NCBI RefSeq assembly: GCF_004011505.1
Contig: NZ_SAUN01000001.1
Location: 2,790,001-2,854,000 of the forward strand
DNA: 64,000 nucleotides
Direction: 5' to 3'
Source of the DNA: Nonomuraea polychroma
GTDB taxonomy: Bacteria; Actinomycetota; Actinomycetes; Streptosporangiales; Streptosporangiaceae
The position numbers and the translations under genes are program-made. Numbering within the stretch: the first letter of the stretch is position 1; each line of letters opens with the position of its first letter. The notes under the pieces were generated by a model. It did not search any database, was not told the origin of the DNA, and saw only the letters and a list, made by a program, of their open reading frames with translations. Below are positions 51,165 to 59,285 of this stretch, piece after piece.

Positions 51165-52103
51165 CCGCGTCGCGCCGTCGCGGAGCCTGGCGTACTCGTC
51201 CTCCGGGTATTGCCGGGGACCGTTCTCCACCAGCAGGATCAAGGAGAGGTAGGCCCGGTAGAGGTCGAGCCGGGTGAGCGCCGCCGGAGTCAGCTCCAGC
51301 GGCGTCACCTCCCGGTAGCCCGCGAGCAGCGGGTCGTCCTCGCGCAGCTCGCCGAAGATCGTCGGTGTGACGAACTCGGCGATCGGGTCGCCCCAGAACG
51401 CCCGCTCGTGGTCGATGATGGCCTGGATCCGCGGCGTGCCGCGCAGGTCCAGGAAGACGTTGCCCACCCACACGTCGAAGTGGACCAGGTGCGGCGTCGT
51501 CACCTCGTCGAGCGCGGGCGAGGCGTTCTCGAACACGGCCATGATCTCCTCGGCCGGCCGGGGCAGCGGCGTCGGATAACGCTCGGTGTCAGCGATCAGC
51601 GCCGCCACCATCGCCAGGAACGCCTCGCGCCACGTCGTCCCCACGATCCCGGCGTACGGATAGCCGAACACCTCGCCCGTCACCGCGTTGAGCCTGGCCA
51701 GATGCCGGCCCAGCTCCCGGCGCAGCGCGTCCTCGCCGTCCGGCTTGACGTCGTTCCACGACACGCCGTCCAGCGCGGCCAGCATGAGGTAGTCGCCACC
51801 CAGCACCGGGTCGTCGTAGCCGGCGTGCACCAGCGGCGCGACCGGGACCCCCGCCCCGATCGCGAGCTCGATGGCGGCGGCCTCCGTGCGCAGCAGGTTG
51901 CGCTCGTAGCTGAGCTGGTCCAGGTCGGGGTGCGGCGACAACTTCAGCACCACGTCGCGGCCGTCCTCGAGCGCGAGCCGCCAGACGGCGTTGGCGTAGC
52001 CGTCGGTCAGCTCGGTCGAAGACGCCACGCCCGTGCCCAGCGCCCGGCGGGCGAGCGCGTCGAGCTCGGCGGCGGATAGTTGGCGCTTGGTCCTGCTGTC
52101 CAC
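51108..52103 (-). CDS. Aminoglycoside phosphotransferase-fold kinase (APH family)
   Basis: The 331 residues have the APH/choline kinase fold. VVLKLSP has the ATP-binding lysine, HFDVWVGNVFLD is the catalytic loop (Asp as base, Asn binding Mg2+) and AIIDHERAFWGDP provides the metal-binding Asp. Members phosphorylate antibiotics, homoserine, choline or sugars. There is no sign that this one confers resistance. It is encoded on the same strand 15 bases before the LacI-type gene ends and may be the distal gene of that operon. Substrate unknown. Confidence 0.82.
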   Translation of the reverse strand: MDSRTKRQLSAAELDALARRALGTGVASSTELTDGYANAVWRLALEDGRDVVLKLSPHPDLDQLSYERNLLRTEAAAIELAIGAGVPVAPLVHAGYDDPVLGGDYLMLAALDGVSWNDVKPDGEDALRRELGRHLARLNAVTGEVFGYPYAGIVGTTWREAFLAMVAALIADTERYPTPLPRPAEEIMAVFENASPALDEVTTPHLVHFDVWVGNVFLDLRGTPRIQAIIDHERAFWGDPIAEFVTPTIFGELREDDPLLAGYREVTPLELTPAALTRLDLYRAYLSLILLVENGPRQYPEDEYARLRDGATRSLTDMLDRLVRSSLGALG

Positions 52104-52118
52104 AGAACTCCTCGCTGG

Positions 52119-53117
52119 TCAGGCGGATTCGCGGCGTACGAGATGGGTGTCCAGGATCACGACGGGCTGGCGCAGCACCTCGCCGTTGATGCGGGCGACG
52201 AGCAGCTTGGCCATCTGCCGGCCCATGGCCTCGGTCGGCTGGTGGACGGTGGTCAGCGGCGGGTCGGCGCTCAGCGCGGCCTTGGAGTCGTCAAATCCTA
52301 TCACCGCCACGTCCTCCGGGATCGCCCGGCCGGCGGCCTTGAGCACCCGCATCGCGCCCAGCGCCATCGGGTCGGAGGCCGCGAACACCGCGTCGAGGTC
52401 GGGATGGCGATCCAGCAGCTCGGCCATCGCGGCCGCGCCGCTCTGCTCGGAGAAGTCGCCGTAGGCCACCAGCTCCGGCAGGCCCGAGGGCAGCAACGCG
52501 TCACGGTAGCCGGCCAGACGGTCCACACCCACGCCCATGTCCTGGGCGCCGGCGATCGTGGCGATCCGGCGGCGGCCGAGGCCCAGCAGGTGCTTGACCG
52601 CCTGCCGGGCCCCTGCCCTGTTGTCCATGTCCACGTAGCTGTATGGGTTGAGGCCGACGGGGAGGCCGCCCAGTACGGTCGGCACCCCCATCGCCTCCAG
52701 CCGGCCCGGGAGCGGGTCGGCGCCGTGCAGCGACAGCAGCAGCACGCCGTCGACGTGCTGCCCCGTCAGGTAGGTCTCCAGGCGCTCGTGCTCCTCGGGG
52801 GTGCGCGCCATGGCCAGGATGAGCTGGAGCCCGGTCTCGGCCAGCGCCGAGCCGATGCCGCGGATGGTGCCGGCGAAGTAAGGCTCGTCGAACACCCGCA
52901 GCTGCGACTCGGACACCACCAGCGCCACCGTGTCCGTACGGCGCGTCACCAAGGCACGCGCGGCACGGTTGGGCACGTAGCCCAGCTCGCGAATGGCCAG
53001 CTCAACGGCCTCGCGGGCCTTGGCGCTGACGTTCGGCGAGCCGTTGATGACTCTCGACACCGTGCCCCGGCCTACCCCGGCCCGAGCCGCGACAGCCTCA
53101 AGAGTCGGTCGGTTCAT
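52119..53117 (-). CDS. cebR: LacI-family repressor, CebR-like
   Basis: The 332 residues begin with a LacI helix-turn-helix (TLEAVAARAGVGRGTVSRVINGSPNVS and the hinge ELGYVPNRAARALVTRR). A periplasmic-binding-protein-like sensor domain follows. Two perfect TGGGAGCGCTCCCA sites, the operator of Streptomyces CebR, lie upstream of the sugar-binding-protein gene in the same operon. The gene overlaps the beta-glucosidase gene by 20 bases. In Streptomyces the cebR gene is divergent from cebE, so its position at the operon end differs. I infer that cello-oligosaccharide relieves repression. Confidence 0.82.
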   Translation of the reverse strand: MNRPTLEAVAARAGVGRGTVSRVINGSPNVSAKAREAVELAIRELGYVPNRAARALVTRRTDTVALVVSESQLRVFDEPYFAGTIRGIGSALAETGLQLILAMARTPEEHERLETYLTGQHVDGVLLLSLHGADPLPGRLEAMGVPTVLGGLPVGLNPYSYVDMDNRAGARQAVKHLLGLGRRRIATIAGAQDMGVGVDRLAGYRDALLPSGLPELVAYGDFSEQSGAAAMAELLDRHPDLDAVFAASDPMALGAMRVLKAAGRAIPEDVAVIGFDDSKAALSADPPLTTVHQPTEAMGRQMAKLLVARINGEVLRQPVVILDTHLVRRESA

Positions 53118-54507
53118 GCTGACTATTCTGCCGGATGATCTCCGAGTACCAGAGCGCGCTGTCCTTCAGCCGCCTCTCCTGGGTCTCGAAGTCCACATGG
53201 ACCAGGCCGAACCGCTTGCCGTAGCCCCACGCCCACTCGAAATTGTCCATCAGCGACCAGGCGAAATAGCCCTCCAGGGGCACACCCCGGTCGATGGCTT
53301 CCTTGCACGCGCCAAGGTGCGCCTCCACGTACCCCTGCCGCTCACGGTCGTGGATCCGGCCGTCCACCAGCTCGTCGTCGAAGGCGGCGCCGTTCTCGGA
53401 GACCACCATCGGGATCGCCGGGTACTCCCGTGCCACCCGCGTGAGGACCTCCACGAGGCCGCTCTCGTCGATCTCCCAGCCCATCGCCGTCACCGGATGA
53501 CCGGCGCTGACGAACGACACGTGCTCGCTGCCCACCCACGGCGAACCCGTGTCCGTGGGAGCGGCCGACGCCGACTGCTTGCCGCCTGGTGCTCCCGAGA
53601 CCGTGAAGCGGCTGTAGTAGTTGACGAGCAGCAGGTCGATGGGCGCGTTGATGGTCTTCATGTCGCCCGGCTGAATGAAGTCGATCTCGACCGGCAGGTC
53701 GTCCAGCACGTCCTCCGGATAGCGGCCCAGCAGCAGCGCGTCCAGGAAGAACCGGTTCTGCAGCCCGTCGATGCGCCGCGCCGCGTCCAGGTCCTCCACG
53801 CTGTCGGTCGCCGGGTCGACCGCGTACAGGTTGACGCAGCCGCCCACCCGCCGGGCGCCCATCGCCTGCACCGCCAGCCCGTGCGCCAAGTTGAGGTGGT
53901 GCGCGCCCCTGATCGCGTTCTGCGGCTCACGCCGGCCAGGGGCGTGCTCGCCCGAGGCGTAGCCGAGGAACGCGGCGCACCATGGCTCGTTGACGGTGCT
54001 GAAGGTGTGCACGTGATCCTTCAGCGCCTCGTGCACCGTCGCCGCGTAGTCGGCGAAGCAGTACGCGACGTCGCGGTTGGGCCAGCCGCCCTTGTCCTCC
54101 AGCTCCTGCGGCAGGTCCCAGTGGTAGAGGGTCAGCCACGGGTCGATGCCGTGCCCCCGCAGCTCGTCGGTGAGCCGCTTGTAGAAGTCCAGCCCCTTCT
54201 GATTGACCTTGCCCGAGCCGGTCGGCTGGATGCGGGGCCAGGAGACCGAGAACCGGTAGGCCGTCAGGCCCAGGTCCGCCATGAGGGCGACGTCGTCCCG
54301 ATAGCGGTGGTAGTGGTCGATGGCCACGTCCGCGTTGTGCCCGTTCAGCACCCGGCCCGGTGTCTTGGCGAACGTGTCCCAGATGGAGGTGCCGCGCCCG
54401 TCCTCGTCGACGGCACCTTCGATCTGGTACGCCGAGGTCGCCGCGCCCAGCGTGAAGCCCGCGGGAAAGCGCAGCCCGGCACGCGTCTGTTCCTCTTGTG
54501 TCGTCAC
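53098..54507 (-). CDS. bglC: GH1 beta-glucosidase
   Basis: The GTG at 54507 begins VTTQEEQTRAGLRFPAGFTLG and gives 469 residues, the usual length of family 1 glycosidases. The acid/base glutamate is E174 in TVNEP and the nucleophile E371 in VSENGA. GAATSAYQIEGA and WSLMDNFEW are further conserved segments. No signal peptide is present, so it would split cellobiose or other beta-glucosides after uptake. Its start overlaps the permease stop by four bases (GTGA). It is the catabolic gene of the ceb operon. Confidence 0.93.
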   Translation of the reverse strand: MTTQEEQTRAGLRFPAGFTLGAATSAYQIEGAVDEDGRGTSIWDTFAKTPGRVLNGHNADVAIDHYHRYRDDVALMADLGLTAYRFSVSWPRIQPTGSGKVNQKGLDFYKRLTDELRGHGIDPWLTLYHWDLPQELEDKGGWPNRDVAYCFADYAATVHEALKDHVHTFSTVNEPWCAAFLGYASGEHAPGRREPQNAIRGAHHLNLAHGLAVQAMGARRVGGCVNLYAVDPATDSVEDLDAARRIDGLQNRFFLDALLLGRYPEDVLDDLPVEIDFIQPGDMKTINAPIDLLLVNYYSRFTVSGAPGGKQSASAAPTDTGSPWVGSEHVSFVSAGHPVTAMGWEIDESGLVEVLTRVAREYPAIPMVVSENGAAFDDELVDGRIHDRERQGYVEAHLGACKEAIDRGVPLEGYFAWSLMDNFEWAWGYGKRFGLVHVDFETQERRLKDSALWYSEIIRQNSQHEPTDS

Positions 54508-55334
54508 GCTTTGACCGCACCTTCCATGAGTCCGCCGACGATCTGACGGCCGAATACGACGAATACCGCGACGAGCGGAATGATGGACAGCGCCGTGCCC
54601 GCGAAGATCAACGTGTAGTTCGTGGAGAACCTCGCGTTGAGATTCGTGATCGCGATCTGCACCGTCGGGTTGTCCGCGTTCAGCACGATCAGCGGCCACA
54701 TGAAGTCGTTCCACATGAGCATGAACGTGTTGATGCCCAGCACCGCCATGCCCGGACGCACGGCGGGCAGCACGACGTTCCACCAGATCCGCAGCGTGGC
54801 GGCGCCGTCCACCCTGGCCGCCTCGACCAGCTCCATCGGCACGGCCTGCCGGGTGTACTGCGTCATCAGGAACACGCCGAACCCGTTGAGCAGGTACGGC
54901 AGGATGACCGCCTTGAGCGTGCCCGTCCACTCCAGGCTCACCATGAGCCGGTAGAGCGGCACCACGCCCATCTGCTGCAGCGGCACCGCCATCGTCAGCA
55001 GCACCAGCACCAGCAGCAGGTTCCTGCCCTTGAAGTTCAGGTTGGCGAAGGAGAAGCCGGCCAGCGTCGAGATGATGACGACCGAGACGGTGACCGTGGT
55101 GGCGACGATGAACGAGTTCGTCAGGCCCAGCAGGAACTTGGCGTCCTCGTGGTTGATCACCGCGAGGATGTTCTCGCCGAGGTTCCCGCCCGGCAGCAGC
55201 GGCGGCGGCATCGCCACCGCGTCGGCGTTCGTCCGCGACGCGATCACCAGCATCCAGTACAGCGGGAACGCCGACAGGAAGACGGCCACCCCCAGCATGA
55301 CCCTGGTGAGAATGGTCGGAGACCAGTTGTTCAT
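54504..55334 (-). CDS. cebG: Carbohydrate ABC transporter permease, MalG/CebG type
   Basis: The 276 residues have six transmembrane helices. The EAA motif, near residues 170-190, reads ELVEAARVDGAATLRIWWNVVLPAVRP and contacts the ATPase. IGREIVGGLMEGAVKA-like C-terminus with a final GLMEGAVKA is typical. The start codon overlaps the stop of the first permease by four bases. No ATPase gene is in the operon; such systems usually share a common MsiK ATPase. It imports cellobiose or cellotriose with the partner permease and binding protein. Confidence 0.9.
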   Translation of the reverse strand: MNNWSPTILTRVMLGVAVFLSAFPLYWMLVIASRTNADAVAMPPPLLPGGNLGENILAVINHEDAKFLLGLTNSFIVATTVTVSVVIISTLAGFSFANLNFKGRNLLLVLVLLTMAVPLQQMGVVPLYRLMVSLEWTGTLKAVILPYLLNGFGVFLMTQYTRQAVPMELVEAARVDGAATLRIWWNVVLPAVRPGMAVLGINTFMLMWNDFMWPLIVLNADNPTVQIAITNLNARFSTNYTLIFAGTALSIIPLVAVFVVFGRQIVGGLMEGAVKA

Positions 55335-56287
55335 CTCGTGCCCCCGATCCTGCGCACGAACAGGAAGTTGATCGCCGCTCCGATGAGAATGAGAAGGAAC
55401 AGCAGCCAGGCGGCCGCGGCCGCGTAGCCGTAGTCGAACTCGCGGAAGCCCTCCTTGACGATGAACATGGCCACCGTCTGGAACTGGCCCTGCGACCCGC
55501 CGTCGACATTGCCGTTGTAGAACGTGGTCGGCTCGGAGAACAGCGTCAGCCCGCCGATCGTGGAGTTGAGCACCACGAAGATCATGGTGGGGCGCAGCAT
55601 CGGCAGCGTGATCTGCCAGAACTGCCGGCGCCGGGACGCGCCGTCGATGGCGGCGGCCTCGTACAGGTCACGCGGGATCGTCTGCATGCCGGCCAGGAAA
55701 ATGATCGCGTTGTAGCCGGTCCAGCGCCAGTCGACCATGGTGGCGATGGCGATCCACGACGGGATGCGCTCGGCCCGCCAGTTCAGCGCGTCCATGCCGA
55801 ACCAACTGAGGATCCAGTTGACCAGGCCCCAGTCCCGGGCGAACAGCTGCGTGAACACCACCGCAACCGCGACCACCGACGTCACCAACGGGAGCAGCAC
55901 GCTCATGCGGATCGCGAGGCGCAGCTTGAAACGTTTGTTGAGCGCGTTGGCGAGAAACAGCGCCAGCAACATCTGCGGGACGGTGGCGATGACGAACATG
56001 CCGATCGTGTTGATGACGGCACGCCAGAAGTCCTCGTCGCCCAGCAGCGCGGTGTAGTTGTCCAGCCCGGCCCACTCCGTGGTCCCGGCCAGGTCGTAGT
56101 CGTAGAGCGAGTAGTACAGCGTGAAGGCCAACGGGAAGAGCCCGAAGGCGGCGAACAGGATGAAGTAGGGGGACACCAGGGCGTACGGCATCGCCTTGAC
56201 GTCCAGCCGGGAACGCCAGCGGCGGCCGGGCGGGCGCCCACGGCGGTGGGAGCTCCGCGTCGCCCGCGGAAGGGTGTCGAGGCTCAT
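55331..56287 (-). CDS. cebF: Carbohydrate ABC transporter permease, MalF/CebF type
   Basis: The 318 residues have six transmembrane helices and the EAA loop (LYEAAAIDGASRRRQFWQITLPMLRP near 205-230). The basic N-terminus (RRGRPPGRRWRSRLDVK) is cytoplasmic. It follows the binding-protein gene by 69 bases and is coupled to the second permease by ATGA. This three-gene layout (binding protein, two permeases) matches cebEFG of Streptomyces. Confidence 0.9.
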   Translation of the reverse strand: MSLDTLPRATRSSHRRGRPPGRRWRSRLDVKAMPYALVSPYFILFAAFGLFPLAFTLYYSLYDYDLAGTTEWAGLDNYTALLGDEDFWRAVINTIGMFVIATVPQMLLALFLANALNKRFKLRLAIRMSVLLPLVTSVVAVAVVFTQLFARDWGLVNWILSWFGMDALNWRAERIPSWIAIATMVDWRWTGYNAIIFLAGMQTIPRDLYEAAAIDGASRRRQFWQITLPMLRPTMIFVVLNSTIGGLTLFSEPTTFYNGNVDGGSQGQFQTVAMFIVKEGFREFDYGYAAAAAWLLFLLILIGAAINFLFVRRIGGTR

Positions 56288-56356
56288 GACAGAACCTTTC
56301 GGCAGCTTGTCGACGGCAACGTGCCCGGCCCGCTTCTGGCGGGCCGGGCGGGGAGA

Positions 56357-57694
56357 TCAGCCCGCGGCCTTGACCGCGTCGTCGACCAGCTGCTGCCAGG
56401 CCTTGTCGTGGGCGACGGAGCCGTCGTCCATGCCCTGGATGACCGACTCGATGGCGTTCTTCACCTGCGCGTGCTTCACGCCGAGGAAGACCGGCTGAAG
56501 GCTCGAGGCGGACTTGGCGAAGATCTCACCGATGGGGGCGTCGTTGAAGAACTCGTTCTTCGCGCCCTGCACGGCCGGCTCCTGCTGGGCCTTGGTGTTG
56601 CTCGGCATGTTGCCGAAGTCGGCGAAGATGCTCGCCTGGGTCTGCGCCTGCGTCAGGTAGTCGGCGACCATGGCCGCTTCCTTCGGGTGCTTGGACTGCT
56701 TGGGCACGGCCAGCCAGGAGCCGCCCCAGTTGCCGCCGCCGCCCGGGACCGAGGCCACGTCCCACTTGCCCGACCCGCTCTCGCCGGCGTTGCCGCTGAC
56801 CACGCCGAGCATCCAGGACGGGCAGCCGAGCGTGGCGAACGCGCCCTTCTGGGTGCCCGCCGCCCACTCGGGGGTGAAGTTGCGCAGCTTGGCGGTCAGG
56901 CCCTGTTGGGTCATCTTCTGGGCGAAGTCGAACGCCGTCTTCACCGCCGGGTTCTTGTCGACGATGAGGTTGTTCTGCTGGTCGAAGTAGGCGACGTTGC
57001 CGTTCTTGGCCGCCTCCTGGTACAGCACCACCTGGTACAGCGTGTTGGTGCCGTCAGCCCACTTGGTGTCCTTGACCTTGCCCTGGAAGTCCTGGCCGAC
57101 CTTCATGAAGGCGTCCCACGTCGGCCACAGGGCGCTGACCTTGTCCCGTTCCGTGGGCAGGCCGGCCTTCTTGAACAGGTCGGTGCGGTAGCAGATGCTC
57201 ATGCCGCCGATGTCGGTGCCCAGGCCGAAGACCTTGCCGTCGGAGGCGACGCCGGTCTCCCACTTCCAGGCGGGGAAGTCCGCCTTGCGGGATTCCAGGC
57301 CGTGCTCCTTCAGGTCGGCCCACCATTCGGGGTGCGCCTTGGCCAGGCCCATGCCGCCCTCGTCGATGCCGACCACGTCGCCCGCGCCGTTGCCGGACGT
57401 GAGCCACTGGATCATCTGTGGCCAGTACACCTGCTCGAACTGGTCGGTCAGGTTCTCGTGCTTGATCTGGATGTCCTTGTGCTCGGCGTTCCACTTGGCG
57501 ACGGCTTTCTCGTAGCCGAAGTTGGTGCCGCCGCCGAAGGTCTGCACGCGGATCGTGACCGGCTCGGCAGGGGCGGAGGAAGCGGGAGCGCTGGACTGCG
57601 AGGTGCCGCCGGAGCTGCAGGACGCGACGGTCAGCGCCGCCGCGGCGAGCACCGAGGCCGCGGCAAGACCGCCGCGCCGCTTGCTGATCATCAT
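56357..57694 (-). CDS. cebE: Sugar-binding lipoprotein of the cellobiose ABC importer
   Basis: The 445 residues start with two ATG codons and a lipoprotein signal ending in the VASC lipobox near residue 26. The mature protein is a type 1 extracellular solute-binding domain (VTIRVQTFGGGTNFGYEKAVAKW, then WSWDL-like aromatic-rich sugar-site segments such as GLPTERDKVSALWPTWDAF). It is exported and lipid-anchored, and delivers cello-oligosaccharides to the two permeases. Its promoter region contains two CebR-type operators. Substrate is inferred from those operators and the GH1 gene, not from the protein itself. Confidence 0.88.
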   Translation of the reverse strand: MMISKRRGGLAAASVLAAAALTVASCSSGGTSQSSAPASSAPAEPVTIRVQTFGGGTNFGYEKAVAKWNAEHKDIQIKHENLTDQFEQVYWPQMIQWLTSGNGAGDVVGIDEGGMGLAKAHPEWWADLKEHGLESRKADFPAWKWETGVASDGKVFGLGTDIGGMSICYRTDLFKKAGLPTERDKVSALWPTWDAFMKVGQDFQGKVKDTKWADGTNTLYQVVLYQEAAKNGNVAYFDQQNNLIVDKNPAVKTAFDFAQKMTQQGLTAKLRNFTPEWAAGTQKGAFATLGCPSWMLGVVSGNAGESGSGKWDVASVPGGGGNWGGSWLAVPKQSKHPKEAAMVADYLTQAQTQASIFADFGNMPSNTKAQQEPAVQGAKNEFFNDAPIGEIFAKSASSLQPVFLGVKHAQVKNAIESVIQGMDDGSVAHDKAWQQLVDDAVKAAG

Positions 57695-57765
57695 GGGTGG
57701 ACCCCTTCTCGGGTGAATGGTGGGGGAGTGCACCGCGGCATGCGCTCCGCCGCGGTGGGAGTCTT

Positions 57766-57779
57766 TGGGAGCGCTCCCA
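57766..57779. promoter_or_regulatory. CebR-type operator 1
   Basis: TGGGAGCGCTCCCA is a perfect 14-bp palindrome, identical to the CebR binding site of Streptomyces. It lies 72 bases upstream of the cebE-type start codon and probably overlaps its promoter. Confidence 0.9.
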
Positions 57780-57895
57780 CAAAGGGTGCACTTGCCGGGT
57801 CCGCACGTCAATCCGCCGAAACGTAACCGTTACCAATGGTGCGATTTGGAACTCTGAAGCCCGACTTTCCTGGACAAACCTCTCAAAGAGCTGAT

Positions 57896-57909
57896 TGGGA
57901 GCGCTCCCA
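57896..57909. promoter_or_regulatory. CebR-type operator 2
   Basis: A second perfect TGGGAGCGCTCCCA lies 130 bases upstream of the first (centre to centre, about 12 helical turns), a spacing that could permit looping by a tetramer or two dimers. Confidence 0.85.
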
Positions 57910-58409
57910 CCACAAGAGACATCTTTTGTGTCGCATCCTGGGCAACTCACACCTCAGGGGGCGCCGGTGCGGGGGCGTCAAGAGCGTCCGGCGGGGCGCG
58001 CGCGTCAGCTTCCAGGCCATCCGATGGGAGACCGCGGCAAAGGTGTCGAACCGGCTGGCGGCACACCGGATAGCTCGGGCCCGGCGGCCGGGAGGCGATG
58101 GCTCGCTCTGCTCGACAAGGTCGAACAGCTCTCTGGCGAGGGTGCTGGTACGCCTCGCGCCGCGCCCGCGCCGCCTCCCGGCCCACTTCACGTTCCGAAT
58201 CGCTCCGGGGGTCGAACTCGCGCGGCTTGGCCTTGACCTCGCTCCAGTTGACGAATTCGGCGCTCATTGAGGTGATCTCAGCGAAATAGTTCGGCGCGAT
58301 TGAGATCGTTTCATCCTGAAGTCGCAGGTGCACAGCCTGGTGTGGCACGGTTGGGGCGTACTCGTGCTGGTAGTGGCGGAGTCTCTGATCGAGCGATCAT
58401 CTGTCATCG
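57910..58409. other. Intergenic stretch with a possible antitoxin remnant and an IS end
   Basis: No intact gene lies in these 500 bases. The minus-strand HTH-type fragment (58100-58267) and the IS terminal sequence at 58264-58280 are listed separately. The remainder is unassigned. Confidence 0.4.
58100..58267 (-). pseudogene. N-terminal fragment of an XRE-family antitoxin-like gene
   Basis: An ATG at 58267 begins MSAEFVNWSEVKAKPREFDP and continues REVGREAARARREAY. This resembles the N-terminal region of XRE-type antitoxins that precede the helix-turn-helix. The helix-turn-helix itself is not found: the frame decays after about 55 residues. An IS5-type terminal sequence starts directly at the ATG, so promoter loss through IS insertion is likely. 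The family match is tentative. Confidence 0.35.
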
Positions 58410-58810
58410 GGCGATCTCGGCGTTGACCGGGACCATCAGGGCGCGCAGCAGCGTGGTGGCGCGACCGGCGTACATGCGGACCTTAGAGGATCCGCCAGTT
58501 CTTCAGGGCGGCGAAGCCGTGCTCGACGGGGGCGCGTTCGGCGTTGACGAGCTGGCTGACCTCCTTGTCTATGGCTGTGAGCGGCCGGCCGCGGGCCGCC
58601 TGGCGGCCGGTGATGACGACTGGATGGTCAGGATCGTCGTCCAGGCCGACGAAGCCCAGATCGCCGATGGCACCGAGCCCGGCCTCCCGCAAGCGCAGTG
58701 ATCTTGTTGTGGCGGGCGATGGTGATCTCGCTGGAGCGGCCGGGCTTGGCGGCGGAGATCCATGACAGGTTGCCCTTGCGGTGGGTGATGGCCAGGCCCC
58801 AGCAGCCCGT
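58264..58810 (-). mobile_element. Remnant of an IS5-type element (third copy, divergent)
   Basis: The left edge carries TTGAGGTGATCTCAG, the reverse complement of the CTGAGATCACCTCA end of the other two elements. To its right, on the minus strand, lies a decayed transposase. The right end is missing next to the merR stop codon. Terminal similarity places it in the same element family as the copies at 13.9 and 61.3 kb. Confidence 0.6.
58410..58810 (-). pseudogene. DDE_Tnp_4-type transposase remnant
   Basis: The frames read LAITHRKGNLSWISAAKPGR, then LRLREAGLGAIGDLGFVGLD, and end in ERAPVEHGFAALKNWRIL and RATTLLRALMVPVNAEIAR. VEHGFAALKNWRIL is the conserved C-terminal catalytic region of IS5-type (DDE_Tnp_4) transposases. 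At least one frameshift (near 58695) and loss of the N-terminal half make it inactive. Confidence 0.65.
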
Positions 58811-58831
58811 GCGCCTGCCGTATCGGATCCG

Positions 58832-59227
58832 TCAGGACGCTGGGGTGAGCAAGGCGCGGGCGGCCTGCTCGGCCTCGGGGGGTGCGGTGGCGATGACCGC
58901 GTCCAGGGTGGTGCGGGCGGTCTCCAGTTCGTGGATGGCGGCCTGGATACGGGCGCGTTCGCGGTGGAGGTCGAGCAGGAGTTCGGGACAGTCGGCGATG
59001 AGAGCGTCGCCGTCCTTGCCCATGCAGGGCAGCAGGTCGGCGATGGTGATCGTGGACAGTCCGGCGGCGAGCAGGTTGCGGATGTGGCGGACGGTTGCCA
59101 CGTCCGATTCGGCGTAGTCCCGGTAGCCGCTGGGTTTGCGCTCGGGGCGGAGGAGGCCCTGCTCCTCGTAGTAGCGCAGGAGGCGCCGGTTGACCCCGGT
59201 GCGGTGTTCGAGTTCCCCGATGCGCAT
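58832..59227 (-). CDS. MerR-family transcriptional regulator
   Basis: The 131 residues start MRIGELEHRTGVNRRLLRYYEEQGLLRPERK, a MerR helix-turn-helix, followed by the second HTH and a dimerisation helix (LLLDLHRERARIQAAIHELE). No metal-binding cysteine pattern is clear (two single Cys), so it is a drug or stress sensor rather than a metal sensor. It is divergent from an MFS exporter gene across a 58-base promoter with a 19-base spacer. It probably activates the exporter on binding a drug. Confidence 0.88.
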   Translation of the reverse strand: MRIGELEHRTGVNRRLLRYYEEQGLLRPERKPSGYRDYAESDVATVRHIRNLLAAGLSTITIADLLPCMGKDGDALIADCPELLLDLHRERARIQAAIHELETARTTLDAVIATAPPEAEQAARALLTPAS

Positions 59228-59247
59228 GTTGCCCTCCGGCGTACGGC

Positions 59248-59278
59248 TTGACTATCACATCGATGTGACAGTTTAGCT
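59248..59278 (+). promoter_or_regulatory. MerR-type promoter with 19-bp spacer and palindrome
   Basis: TTGACT at 59248-59253 and TTAGCT at 59273-59278 flank a 19-base spacer containing the perfect palindrome TCACATCGATGTGA (59255-59268). An over-long spacer with a central dyad is the signature of MerR-activated promoters. It is read toward the MFS gene at 59286. Confidence 0.75.
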
Positions 59279-59285
59279 TGGCCGC

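Noticed and set aside
51108..52103. Antibiotic resistance gene
   Set aside because: The fold alone does not show an antibiotic substrate, and the gene sits next to sugar-catabolism genes.
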